A stretch of 64,000 nucleotides of DNA from positions 1 through 64,000 of the forward strand of contig VXSG01000087.1 of assembly GCA_009838075.1 (NCBI GenBank), in the 5' to 3' direction. A program made the position numbers and the translations under genes. The first letter of the stretch is position 1. Every line of letters begins with the position of its first letter. Below the pieces are notes generated by a model. That model was not told where the DNA came from. It worked only from the letters and a program-made list of their open reading frames with translations, and ran no database searches. The stretch is from Boseongicola sp. SB0665_bin_10. GTDB lineage: Bacteria > Pseudomonadota > Alphaproteobacteria > Rhodobacterales > Rhodobacteraceae. Below, piece by piece: positions 56,665 through 64,000 of the stretch.

Positions 56665-57899
56665 TGGAATGCCTGCAGACCGGCCTGACTCCGCCCGAGG
56701 ACAGGCGCGTGGGCATTGTGGGGACCTTCGTACGTCTTGACGGCCCCAAGGTTCATCACGTGCTGAATGATGCCGCAATCGTCGGACACCCCGATGGCGC
56801 CTTGCATGTCGCGCGCTTCGCGCGCGATGGCGAGGGCCTCCCCGCAACTGTTTCGCCTCACGAGGCTGATCAGCTCCGCCGAACTCCTGTGCTCATCCAT
56901 GAGGCGCCCCAGGCGCAGCGACCCCAGCAAGCCAAGGGAAAATGTCGGTCTGCATGTCCGCCAGTTCTTCTGGACGAGTTGCATGGCAGAAAGCGGCTTT
57001 CCGAATTGCCTGCGATCCATGACATATTCCCGTGCCGCGTGCCAGCATACTTCGGCTGCGCCCACAACGCCCCAACCGATGCCGTTGCGCGCGCGATTCA
57101 GGCAGCCAAAGCGGCCGGAAGGACCTTCCGCGCGGGGCAAAAGGCTCTTCTCGGGTGCAAAGACCCCGTTCGTCTGGATGATCCTCGTCACAGGGGCCCG
57201 ATGACTGGAATCCCCCTCGATCTTCGGTGCATTCAGGTCCTTCATGCCCATTTCCAGCACGATGCCCCTGATCTTGCCGCCATGCTCGTCGGACTTGGCC
57301 CAGACGACGAATACGTCGGCTATCGAGCCCTTGGCAATCCAGTTCTTGGCCCCTGAGATCGTGCAGCCACCATCGGCTTTCTTCGCCCGGGTGATCATGA
57401 AGCCGGGATCGGAGCAACGATCCGGTTCGGTCAGGTCAAAGCATCCGACCCGTTCGCCCGACGCCAGCTTCGGCGGGAACTCTTAGCGCTGTTCCTCCGA
57501 ACCACAGGCAAAGATCGGGTGCATCACCAATGAACCTTGAACCGACATCGCGGAACGGTACCCGCAGTCCACACGCTCAACTTCCCGCGCGACGTGTCCG
57601 CAAGATGCGCAGTCCGCACCGACACAGAGGTGCTCCTCCGGGGCTGCCTGCCCCAACAGTCCCAGATCGCCCATTTCCGTCGTTGTCTCGCGATGGAGAA
57701 TCGAGTGGCGATTCGCTTCAATTGCACGCGGCTTCAGCCTGTCCTGACAATGGGCACGGGCGGTACAGCGGATCATCCGCTCTTCCTCGGTGAGCAGAGT
57801 GTCGAGACGGAAGGGATCCTCCCAAACAAGCGGGGCGGGCTCGGCGCACGCTGTTGCCGGAGATTCCTGGTGCGTTACCGGGGACTCGCTCAGGTCCAT
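56661..57899 (-). pseudogene. gcdH: Glutaryl-CoA dehydrogenase broken by stop and frameshifts
   Basis: The first part (57899-57483) reads like GcdH: WEDPFRLDTLLTEEERMIR, EANRHSILHRETTTEMGDLG, AREVERVDCGYRSAMSVQGS and HPIFACGSEEQR, then TAA. The frame continues without a break in EFPPKLASGERVGCFDLTEP and on through ADVFVVWAKSDEHGG, FGCLNRARNGIGWGVVGAAE to GRSQAGLQAFQ at 56661. A pair of compensating frameshifts scrambles a dozen residues near 56960-56995, where the other frame reads ELADMQTDI. The catalytic glutamate region is TYEGPHN, not the usual EGTHD. It would have converted glutaryl-CoA to crotonyl-CoA. Confidence 0.85.
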
Positions 57900-57923
57900 T
57901 GCGGGTTCTCCCACCAAGGATTC

Positions 57924-57997
57924 AGAATACAGGTTCCCGCATACACTTCAAGTTTTGATATTTCAAACTTGAAATAGAGTTCCGACTCGCTTACGCT
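57924..57997. promoter_or_regulatory. Shared MarR-type operator with two divergent promoters
   Basis: A 16-base palindrome ATTTCAAACTTGAAAT lies at 57960-57975, nested with a wider repeat TTCAAGTTT (57947-57955) and AAACTTGAA (57965-57973). Rightward promoter: TTGAAA (57969-57974), 17 bases, TACGCT (57992-57997). Leftward promoter: TTGAAG (57951-57946), 16 bases, TATTCT (57929-57924). Both -35 boxes lie in the repeat arms, so one bound dimer could block both operons. The MarR gene at 61098 is the likely regulator. Confidence 0.65.
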
Positions 57998-58051
57998 GCT
58001 GGGAAACGGAGCAGCCGATGCCGAAACGCAGCACTGAGCAGGGAGGAAACC

Positions 58052-60346
58052 ATGCGAATCGCTTGTTTGGGTGGCGGACCAGCAGGTCTCTATTTTGCGA
58101 TCTCAATGAAGCTGCGGGACCCTTCGCACGAGTTGTTTGTCATCGAGCGCAACCGTGCCAATGACACCTTTGGCTGGGGCGTGGTGCTCTCGGACGACGC
58201 GCTGGAGAATCTTGAGGGAAACGATCCGAAGAGCGCGGCAGCCATCCGTGATCACTTTGCCTATTGGGACGATATTGCCGTGATCCACAACGGTGTTCGC
58301 ACGGTGTCCGGCGGACATGGGTTTGCCGGCATCGGACGCAGGCAAATGCTGATCCTGCTGCAGGAACGCGCCCGGGAACTGGGTGTCGAATTGCGGTTCG
58401 AGACAGAATTCGATACGGCGTCCGACTTCAAGGATGGCTTTGATCTTGTCGTGGCGTGCGACGGAATCAACTCGAAGACCCGGACCGCATTTTCCGAAGA
58501 GTTCCAGCCGGATATCGACGTTCGGGAATGTCAGTTCATCTGGCTTGGCACGCACCAGAAATTCGATGACGCCTTCACCTTCATATTCGAGAAGACGGAA
58601 CATGGCTGGATGTGGGCGCATGTCTACCAGTTTGACGAGAACACGGCCACCTTCATCGTCGAGTGCCAGCAGAGCACCTGGGACAACTGGCACTTCCAAG
58701 CCATGTCCAAGGAGGAGATCATCGAAGCCTGCCGCAAGGTGTTCGAAGACCATCTCGACGGGCATGACCTGATCTCCAACGCCGCGCATTTGCGGGGCTC
58801 GGCCGTGTGGATGAAGTTCCCGCGGGTGATTTGTGAAAAGTGGTACCACGACAACATCGTCCTGATGGGCGATGCCGCGGCGACCGGTCATTTCTCGATC
58901 GGATCGGGCTCGCGGCTGGCCTTTGACAGCGCAATGTCGCTGGCCAACTATCTGCATTCCGAGACGAGCATGGAAGCGGCGTTCGAACGCTACCAGGAGG
59001 AGCGCCGCCTTGAGGTGCTGCGCATGCAATCCGCGGCGCGGAACTCGCTGGAGTGGTTTGAGCAGGTCGAGCGGTACCTTGATCTCGACCCCGTCCAGTT
59101 CAATTACTCGCTGCTGACCCGCAGCCAGCGGATCAGCCATGAAAACTTGCGCCTGCGCGACCCTGTATGGCTGGAGACGGCAGAAAGGTGGTTTCAGACG
59201 CAAGCAGGCGTCGCAGTAGATGCCTCGACTCGCGCCCCGATGTTCGCACCTTACAAGCTGCGTGAAATGGAGCTGAAGAACCGCATCGTCGTTTCGCCCA
59301 TGGCGCAGTACAAGGCGGTTGACGGCTGTCCCACCGACTGGCATCTGATCCACTACGGCGAGCGTTCCAAGGGCGGCGCTGGGCTAGTCTACACCGAAAT
59401 GACCTGCGTGTCGCCGGAGGGACGGATCACGCCGGGTTGTCCAGGGCTCTATGCGCCGCAACATGAAGTCGCCTGGAAACGCCTGACCGATTTCGTCCAC
59501 GGGGAGACCTGTGCGAAAATCTGCTGTCAGATCGGACATTCGGGTCGCAAGGGATCGACTCGACTCGGCTGGGAGGAGATGGACGCACCTTTGAGCGAGG
59601 GCAACTGGGACATCGTCTCGGCGTCGGCCATTCCCTGGTCGGACAACAACGCCACCCCATGCGAGATCACGCGCGCAGAAATGGATAGGGTGCGCGACCA
59701 ATTCGTCGCCTCGGCCGAAATGGCGGATCGTGCCGGTTTCGACATGATCGAACTGCACGCCGCGCACGGCTACCTGGTCTCGTCATTCATTTCGCCCACA
59801 TCGAACGTCCGCGACGACGAATTCGGCGGCAGTCTCGAAAATCGCATGCGCTATCCGCTGGAAGTCTTCTGCGCGATGCGCACGCATTGGCCGGAAGGAA
59901 AGCCGATGTCGGTGCGGATCTCGGCCAACGATTGGGTGGGCGACGACGGGGTGACACCCGAAGAAGCGGTGAAGATCGCGGCCATGTTCGAGTCCGCCGG
60001 GGCAGACATCATCGACGTCTCGGCGGGGCAGACCTCGATCGATGCGAAACCGGTCTACGGACGGATGTTCCAGACGCCGTTCTCCGACCGTATCCGCAAC
60101 GAGGCGGGGATCAGCACCATGGTGGTGGGCAATATCTACGAAGCTGATCACGCCAATTCCATCCTGATGGCAGGCCGTGCCGATCTTGTCGTGGTAGGCC
60201 GCCCGCATCTGGCCAACCCCTATTGGACGCTTCAGGAAGGCGCCCGGATCGGCGACCGGCACGAAACATGGCCCCTTCCCTATCTTGCAGCGCGCGATCA
60301 GGCCTGGCGCCTTGCTGACCGCGAAGCCGAGATGATCCGGGCATGA
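58052..60346 (+). CDS. abmA: 2-aminobenzoyl-CoA monooxygenase/reductase (bifunctional flavoenzyme)
   Basis: A 764-residue fusion. Residues 1-~385 form an aromatic-ring FAD monooxygenase ([54 protein letters not shown]). Residues ~395-764 form an old-yellow-enzyme-type NADH:flavin oxidoreductase ([58 protein letters not shown]). This order is that of 2-aminobenzoyl-CoA monooxygenase/reductase of Azoarcus evansii; automatic annotations often say salicylyl-CoA 5-hydroxylase. It hydroxylates and then reduces the ring of the CoA thioester. The neighbours fit the same pathway. Anthranilate as substrate is an inference. Confidence 0.85.
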   Translation: MRIACLGGGPAGLYFAISMKLRDPSHELFVIERNRANDTFGWGVVLSDDALENLEGNDPKSAAAIRDHFAYWDDIAVIHNGVRTVSGGHGFAGIGRRQMLILLQERARELGVELRFETEFDTASDFKDGFDLVVACDGINSKTRTAFSEEFQPDIDVRECQFIWLGTHQKFDDAFTFIFEKTEHGWMWAHVYQFDENTATFIVECQQSTWDNWHFQAMSKEEIIEACRKVFEDHLDGHDLISNAAHLRGSAVWMKFPRVICEKWYHDNIVLMGDAAATGHFSIGSGSRLAFDSAMSLANYLHSETSMEAAFERYQEERRLEVLRMQSAARNSLEWFEQVERYLDLDPVQFNYSLLTRSQRISHENLRLRDPVWLETAERWFQTQAGVAVDASTRAPMFAPYKLREMELKNRIVVSPMAQYKAVDGCPTDWHLIHYGERSKGGAGLVYTEMTCVSPEGRITPGCPGLYAPQHEVAWKRLTDFVHGETCAKICCQIGHSGRKGSTRLGWEEMDAPLSEGNWDIVSASAIPWSDNNATPCEITRAEMDRVRDQFVASAEMADRAGFDMIELHAAHGYLVSSFISPTSNVRDDEFGGSLENRMRYPLEVFCAMRTHWPEGKPMSVRISANDWVGDDGVTPEEAVKIAAMFESAGADIIDVSAGQTSIDAKPVYGRMFQTPFSDRIRNEAGISTMVVGNIYEADHANSILMAGRADLVVVGRPHLANPYWTLQEGARIGDRHETWPLPYLAARDQAWRLADREAEMIRA

Positions 60347-61101
60347 GCGTCGAGAACAGACATGCCGTCGTGACCGGAGGCGGCACGGGCGTCGGCGCAG
60401 AAATTGCCGAGACGATGGCCCTCGCCGGCGGCAGGGTCACCGTCATGGGGCGTTCCGAAGAGCCTTTGCGCAAAGTGGCCAAGCGGCACAGGTTCATCGG
60501 ATGGATCACCTGCGACGTGACCGATCCCAAGGTCGTGAAGGACGCCTTTCGCCAAGCCCGCGGGCTCAACGGCCCGATCACCATTGTGGTGGCCAACGCC
60601 GGCGCGGCCGCAAGTGTGCCGTTCGCCAAATTGACCCTCGAGCAGATGCAGGCGATGCTCTCGGTCAACCTGATCGGTGTTGCAAATTCCTGGCAGACCG
60701 CCATGCCGGACATGAAAGCCGTGGGCTGGGGCCGGATGATCGCCGTGGCCTCGACAGCGGGGCTCAAGGGATACCCATATGTCGCCGCCTATTGCGCCGC
60801 AAAGCATGGCGTCGTGGGCCTGACCCGTGCGCTCTCGCTGGAACTGGCCGCTACCGGGATCACGGTCAACGCCATCTGCCCAGGCTACGTCGAAACTCCG
60901 ATGCTCGACCGTTCAATTGCCAACATCATTGAAAGGACCGGCTCGAGCGAAGAGAAGACCCGCGCGTCCCTGACCGCCGGAAATCCGCAGAAGCGCTTCA
61001 TTCAGTCAGACGAAGTTGCCGGGGCGGCGCTCTGGCTTTGTTCGGACGCGGCCAAGTCGATGAACGGTCACACGCTGACTTTGTCGGGAGGCGAGATATG
61101 A
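60343..61101 (+). CDS. SDR-family dehydrogenase of the aryl-CoA operon
   Basis: A 252-residue short-chain dehydrogenase. The cofactor motif is [20 protein letters not shown], then [10 protein letters not shown], the catalytic serine in [10 protein letters not shown], and Tyr-x-x-x-Lys in [12 protein letters not shown]. It overlaps the monooxygenase stop and the marR start by 4 bases each. In the aminobenzoyl-CoA pathway a dehydrogenase oxidises a hydroxyacyl-CoA intermediate, which is the probable role. Confidence 0.85.
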   Translation: MSVENRHAVVTGGGTGVGAEIAETMALAGGRVTVMGRSEEPLRKVAKRHRFIGWITCDVTDPKVVKDAFRQARGLNGPITIVVANAGAAASVPFAKLTLEQMQAMLSVNLIGVANSWQTAMPDMKAVGWGRMIAVASTAGLKGYPYVAAYCAAKHGVVGLTRALSLELAATGITVNAICPGYVETPMLDRSIANIIERTGSSEEKTRASLTAGNPQKRFIQSDEVAGAALWLCSDAAKSMNGHTLTLSGGEI

Positions 61102-61568
61102 CGGCACGGGCAAAGGACCGGCCTCGGGCCGAACCCGTTTCCAAGGAGCGGCTGAGACTCTGGCTGAAGCTGCTGAAGGCCAGCAGCCTGATCAAGGATG
61201 AAGTCCGCCGCCGTCTGCGTGCAGAGTGCAACTGGACGCTACCGCGTTTCGACGTGATGGCGGCCCTCGCCCGCACCCCCGAGGGACTGAAGATGAGCGA
61301 GATTTCGAAACAGCTTCGTGTCACGAACGGCAACGTCACGGTCGTTGTCGACAAGCTTGTCGAGGAGGATCTGGCGGTGCGTGTTGCCGTGCCCGGCGAT
61401 CGGCGTGCCAACCTTGTGCGGCTGACATCCAGGGGTCAGGAGGTGTTTGCGGAACATGCCGCAGCACACGAGGCCTGGGTCAACGATCTCTTGGGCGGTC
61501 TCAATGCCGATGACGTCGAAGGGATGATCCTGCGCCTGGATCACCTGACGAAATCCTTGGAGGAGTGA
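61098..61568 (+). CDS. MarR-family transcriptional regulator
   Basis: A 156-residue winged-helix repressor. The DNA-binding region shows in [40 protein letters not shown] and [19 protein letters not shown] at 61098 overlaps the SDR stop (ATGA). It is embedded in the operon and likely binds the palindrome at 57947-57975, with an aryl-CoA ester as a plausible effector, as for related aromatic-pathway MarR proteins. Confidence 0.88.
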   Translation: MTARAKDRPRAEPVSKERLRLWLKLLKASSLIKDEVRRRLRAECNWTLPRFDVMAALARTPEGLKMSEISKQLRVTNGNVTVVVDKLVEEDLAVRVAVPGDRRANLVRLTSRGQEVFAEHAAAHEAWVNDLLGGLNADDVEGMILRLDHLTKSLEE

Positions 61569-61575
61569 GGCAGAC

Positions 61576-62376
61576 ATGCGCAGTGACGTGACGCATTTCA
61601 ACTGCGAGATCGAAAGCGGCATCGCCACGGTTTCGCTGGGCCGGCCCGAACGGAAGAATCCGCTGACCTTCGACAGCTATGCTGAGTTGCGTGGCTGGTT
61701 TCGCGACCTGCAATACGCTGACGACGTCAAGGCGGTGGTCTTCGCCCCGAATGGCGGCAATTTCAGCTCCGGCGGAGACGTGCATGACATCATCGGCCCG
61801 CTCACCAAGATGAACATGAAAGAGCTCTTGGCGTTCACCCGGATGACTGGTGACCTGGTCAAGGCCATGGTCAATTGCGGCAAGCCGATAATTGCCGCGG
61901 TCGATGGTGTCTGCGCCGGTGCGGGAGCCATTGTCTCGATGGCATCTGACCTTCGAATTGCGACGCCCGAGGCCCGGACGGCCTTCCTGTTCAATCGTGT
62001 CGGGCTGGCAGGCTGCGACATGGGCGCCTGCGCGATCCTGCCCCGCATCATCGGTCAGGGACGGGCGGCGGAACTGCTCTACCTGGGCCGATCGATGAGC
62101 GCCGAGGAGGGCCAGGCCTGGGGATATTTCAACAAGGTGGTCCCGGCGGATGACCTGATGGAGGCGGCGCAGAGCCTTGCACATCGCATCGCCGACGGAC
62201 CGAACTTCGCCAACATGATGACCAAGACCATGCTTGCTCAGGAATGGTCCATGTCGATCGAACAAGCCATCGAGGCGGAGGCACAGGCACAGGCGATCTG
62301 CATGCAGGGGCAGGATTTCCACAGGGCGTACCATGCCTTTGTGGCCAAGGAGAAACCGGTGTTCGAGGGCGACTGA
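61576..62376 (+). CDS. Enoyl-CoA hydratase/isomerase family protein
   Basis: A 266-residue crotonase-fold enzyme. The first oxyanion-hole region is [13 protein letters not shown]; the second is [20 protein letters not shown], followed by [20 protein letters not shown]. These resemble ring-opening or hydratase members in aryl-CoA pathways (the aspartate in GCDMGAC replaces the glutamate position of classic hydratases). The gene starts 7 bases after marR. It probably hydrates or cleaves the reduced ring intermediate. Confidence 0.85.
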   Translation: MRSDVTHFNCEIESGIATVSLGRPERKNPLTFDSYAELRGWFRDLQYADDVKAVVFAPNGGNFSSGGDVHDIIGPLTKMNMKELLAFTRMTGDLVKAMVNCGKPIIAAVDGVCAGAGAIVSMASDLRIATPEARTAFLFNRVGLAGCDMGACAILPRIIGQGRAAELLYLGRSMSAEEGQAWGYFNKVVPADDLMEAAQSLAHRIADGPNFANMMTKTMLAQEWSMSIEQAIEAEAQAQAICMQGQDFHRAYHAFVAKEKPVFEGD

Positions 62377-63527
62377 TGGCAGACAGAAGCTTCCTCGATT
62401 GGCCGTTCTTCGAAGGCCGGCACCGCGAATTGGCCGCAGCGCTGGAAGACTGGGCGGAGGCCAACCTGCGTGCGGTTGATCACTCAGACACCGATGCCGC
62501 CTGCCGCCAACTTGTGGCCATGCTGGGCGCCTCGGGTTTTGCCGCGCATTCAGGGGCCGAGGACGGAAGCCTGGACGTGCGCAGCCTGTGTCTCATCCGT
62601 GAAATCCTTGCCCGCCATGACGGGCTGGCAGATTTTTCTTTCGCAATGCAGGGGCTGGGAACCGGGGCGATCTCGCTTTTTGGCACCGACGAGCAGAAGT
62701 CCGAATGGCTTCCGCTGACCCGCGCAGGAAAGGCAATCCCGGCCTTTGCCCTGACCGAAGCTGGCTCAGGATCCGATGTGGCCAACAATGCCATGACAGC
62801 CACATCGAGCGGCAATCACTACGTCCTCAATGGCCAAAAGACCTGGATCTCGAACGGCGGAATTGCCGATGTCTATACGGTCTTCGCGCGCACCGGAGAG
62901 GCACCTGGCGCCAAGGGCATGTCTGCCTTTGTGGTGCCGGCGAATACAGAAGGCGTCGAAGTGGTTGAGCGACTGGAGACAATTGCGCCGCACCCGCTTG
63001 CGACCTTGCGGTTCGACGATGCGCGTGTTCCGGCCACCGCGATGATTGGTGCGCCAGGTCAAGGGTTCAAGATTGCCATGTCGGTGCTGGATGTCTTCCG
63101 CTCGACTGTCGCGGCCGCAGCATTGGGGTTTGCCCGCCGTGCGCTGGATGAAGCACTTGCACGTGCAAGCTCTCGCCACGTGCAGGGCGCTCCCCTGTTC
63201 GATCTTCAGATGGTGCAGGGTCATATCGCCGATATGGCGCTCGACGTGGATGCAGCTGCGTTGCTGGTCTACCGCGCCGCCTGGACCAAGGACAGCGGTG
63301 CCCCACGGGTGACACGCGAGGCTGCCATGGCGAAGCTCTTTGCCACGGATCAGGCTCAGCAGGTGATCGACAAGGCCGTGCAGCTGCATGGCGGTGACGG
63401 AGTGAAATCCGGCGAGACCGTCGAAAAGCTCTACCGAGAGATCAGGGCCCTGCGGATCTATGAGGGTGCCTCGGACGTGCAACGCGTCGTGATCGCGCGG
63501 CAGGCACTGGCCGATTGCCAGGGGTGA
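62376..63527 (+). CDS. Acyl-CoA dehydrogenase
   Basis: A 383-residue FAD enzyme. ATG at 62376 overlaps the hydratase stop by one base (TGATG). FAD and substrate motifs: [20 protein letters not shown] and [19 protein letters not shown]. The C-terminal domain has [20 protein letters not shown] and the catalytic base region [17 protein letters not shown] (glutamate near residue 365). Electrons would go to ETF (etfBA at 36300-37984). It probably desaturates a CoA intermediate of the aminobenzoate route. Confidence 0.92.
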   Translation: MADRSFLDWPFFEGRHRELAAALEDWAEANLRAVDHSDTDAACRQLVAMLGASGFAAHSGAEDGSLDVRSLCLIREILARHDGLADFSFAMQGLGTGAISLFGTDEQKSEWLPLTRAGKAIPAFALTEAGSGSDVANNAMTATSSGNHYVLNGQKTWISNGGIADVYTVFARTGEAPGAKGMSAFVVPANTEGVEVVERLETIAPHPLATLRFDDARVPATAMIGAPGQGFKIAMSVLDVFRSTVAAAALGFARRALDEALARASSRHVQGAPLFDLQMVQGHIADMALDVDAAALLVYRAAWTKDSGAPRVTREAAMAKLFATDQAQQVIDKAVQLHGGDGVKSGETVEKLYREIRALRIYEGASDVQRVVIARQALADCQG

Positions 63528-63531
63528 ATTC

Positions 63532-64000
63532 ATGCTGAGGCCATCTGCACATACCGATACGTTTTCCCGAGAAAACCTGCCCTCGGAAGACCAATGGCCG
63601 GACCTGCTGCTCGACGGGTACGACTACCCAGACAGGTTGAACGCGGCGGTGGAACTGACCGATGTCATGGTCGAGGCCGGTCTTGGCGATCGAATCGCCT
63701 TGATCGGCAACGGCCGGCGACGGACCTACAAGGAGCTGACCGATTGGACCAACCGCCTGGCCAATGTCCTGGCAGACGATCTGAAGGTGAGGCCAGGCAA
63801 CCGGGTGCTGATCCGTTCGGCGAACAACCCGGCCATGGTTGCGTGCTGGCTGGCGGCAACCAAGGCCGGCGCTGTCGTCGTGAACACGATGCCAATGCTG
63901 CGCGCCGCCGAGATCAAGAAATACGTCGACAAGGCCGAGATCACCCATGCGCTTTGCGACACGCGGTTGATGGACGAAATGATCGCTTGCGCAAAGGGCA
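63532..64000 (+). CDS. Aryl-CoA ligase (2-aminobenzoate-CoA ligase-like), N-terminal part
   Basis: The first 156 codons of an AMP-forming acyl-CoA synthetase, cut by the right window edge. Residues FSRENLPSEDQWPDLLLDGY, LNAAVELTDVMVEAGLGDRI and TYKELTDWTNRLANVLADDL are typical of the benzoate/2-aminobenzoate-CoA ligase subfamily. It starts 5 bases after the acyl-CoA dehydrogenase. It would activate anthranilate or a related aryl acid to feed the operon. The adenylation motifs lie outside the window. Confidence 0.8.
   Translation, partial: MLRPSAHTDTFSRENLPSEDQWPDLLLDGYDYPDRLNAAVELTDVMVEAGLGDRIALIGNGRRRTYKELTDWTNRLANVLADDLKVRPGNRVLIRSANNPAMVACWLAATKAGAVVVNTMPMLRAAEIKKYVDKAEITHALCDTRLMDEMIACAKG

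Noticed and set aside
1..64000. tRNA, rRNA or CRISPR arrays
   Set aside because: I saw no T-loop consensus with a matching cloverleaf, no rRNA-like stretch and no regularly spaced repeats.

Overview
The window looks like chromosomal DNA of an alphaproteobacterium, most likely a Rhodobacterales/Rhodobacteraceae-type organism. It is GC-rich throughout. The evidence is gene content and order: pyrC-like/plsY, UDG/moaB, dnaA/dnaN/recF, etfBA-hbd, the partial phosphotransferase set hprK(C-terminal only)-rapZ-EIIA-ptsH opposite pckA, glcDEF, and an alphaproteobacterial RpoH promoter with a ROSE-like RNA thermometer ahead of hsp20. All calls come from reading the sequence; no database search was run.

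Left part (1-24.9 kb). A leftward block codes for a D-glutamate cyclase-like protein, a collapsed TRAP transporter and a fused 5-oxoprolinase, and points to 5-oxoproline/D-glutamate use. A Tat-exported flavin amine oxidase diverges from it. Next come a catalytically dead dihydroorotase-like gene and plsY, then UDG, phosphoesterase, LysE exporter and MoaB joined by 4-base overlaps, then an RND efflux pair, a DsbD-N-type protein, YqgE, tRNA hydroxylase TrhO, nicotinamidase, isocitrate dehydrogenase, an SMR exporter and a hydrolase-OsmC fusion.

Middle part (24.9-43.6 kb). The leftward genes are hsp20 (heat-regulated), glcDEF, a LysE exporter, a recF relic, DUF1697, recF, dnaN, a TauE permease, dnaA and a rhodanese. 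The rightward etfB-etfA-hbd cluster is interrupted by a transposase-less IS200/IS605-like element packed with tetraloop hairpins. The PTS control genes face pckA, but the chvI/chvG pair that usually lies between them is absent.

Right part (43.6-64 kb). This is accessory and eroding DNA: a gene-free kilobase, a frameshifted serine recombinase beside an intact hipBA toxin-antitoxin pair, a GH95-like pseudogene with an in-frame stop, and a tnpB relic that truncates a fadB-like gene. The last block is an aryl-CoA catabolic locus. A rightward operon (2-aminobenzoyl-CoA monooxygenase/reductase, SDR, MarR, enoyl-CoA hydratase, acyl-CoA dehydrogenase, CoA ligase) and a leftward operon (broken glutaryl-CoA dehydrogenase, kynurenine-formamidase-like hydrolase, fadB-like) diverge from one palindromic MarR-type operator. 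Together they suggest anthranilate, perhaps tryptophan-derived, being degraded through CoA thioesters, with the glutaryl-CoA step now lost at this locus.
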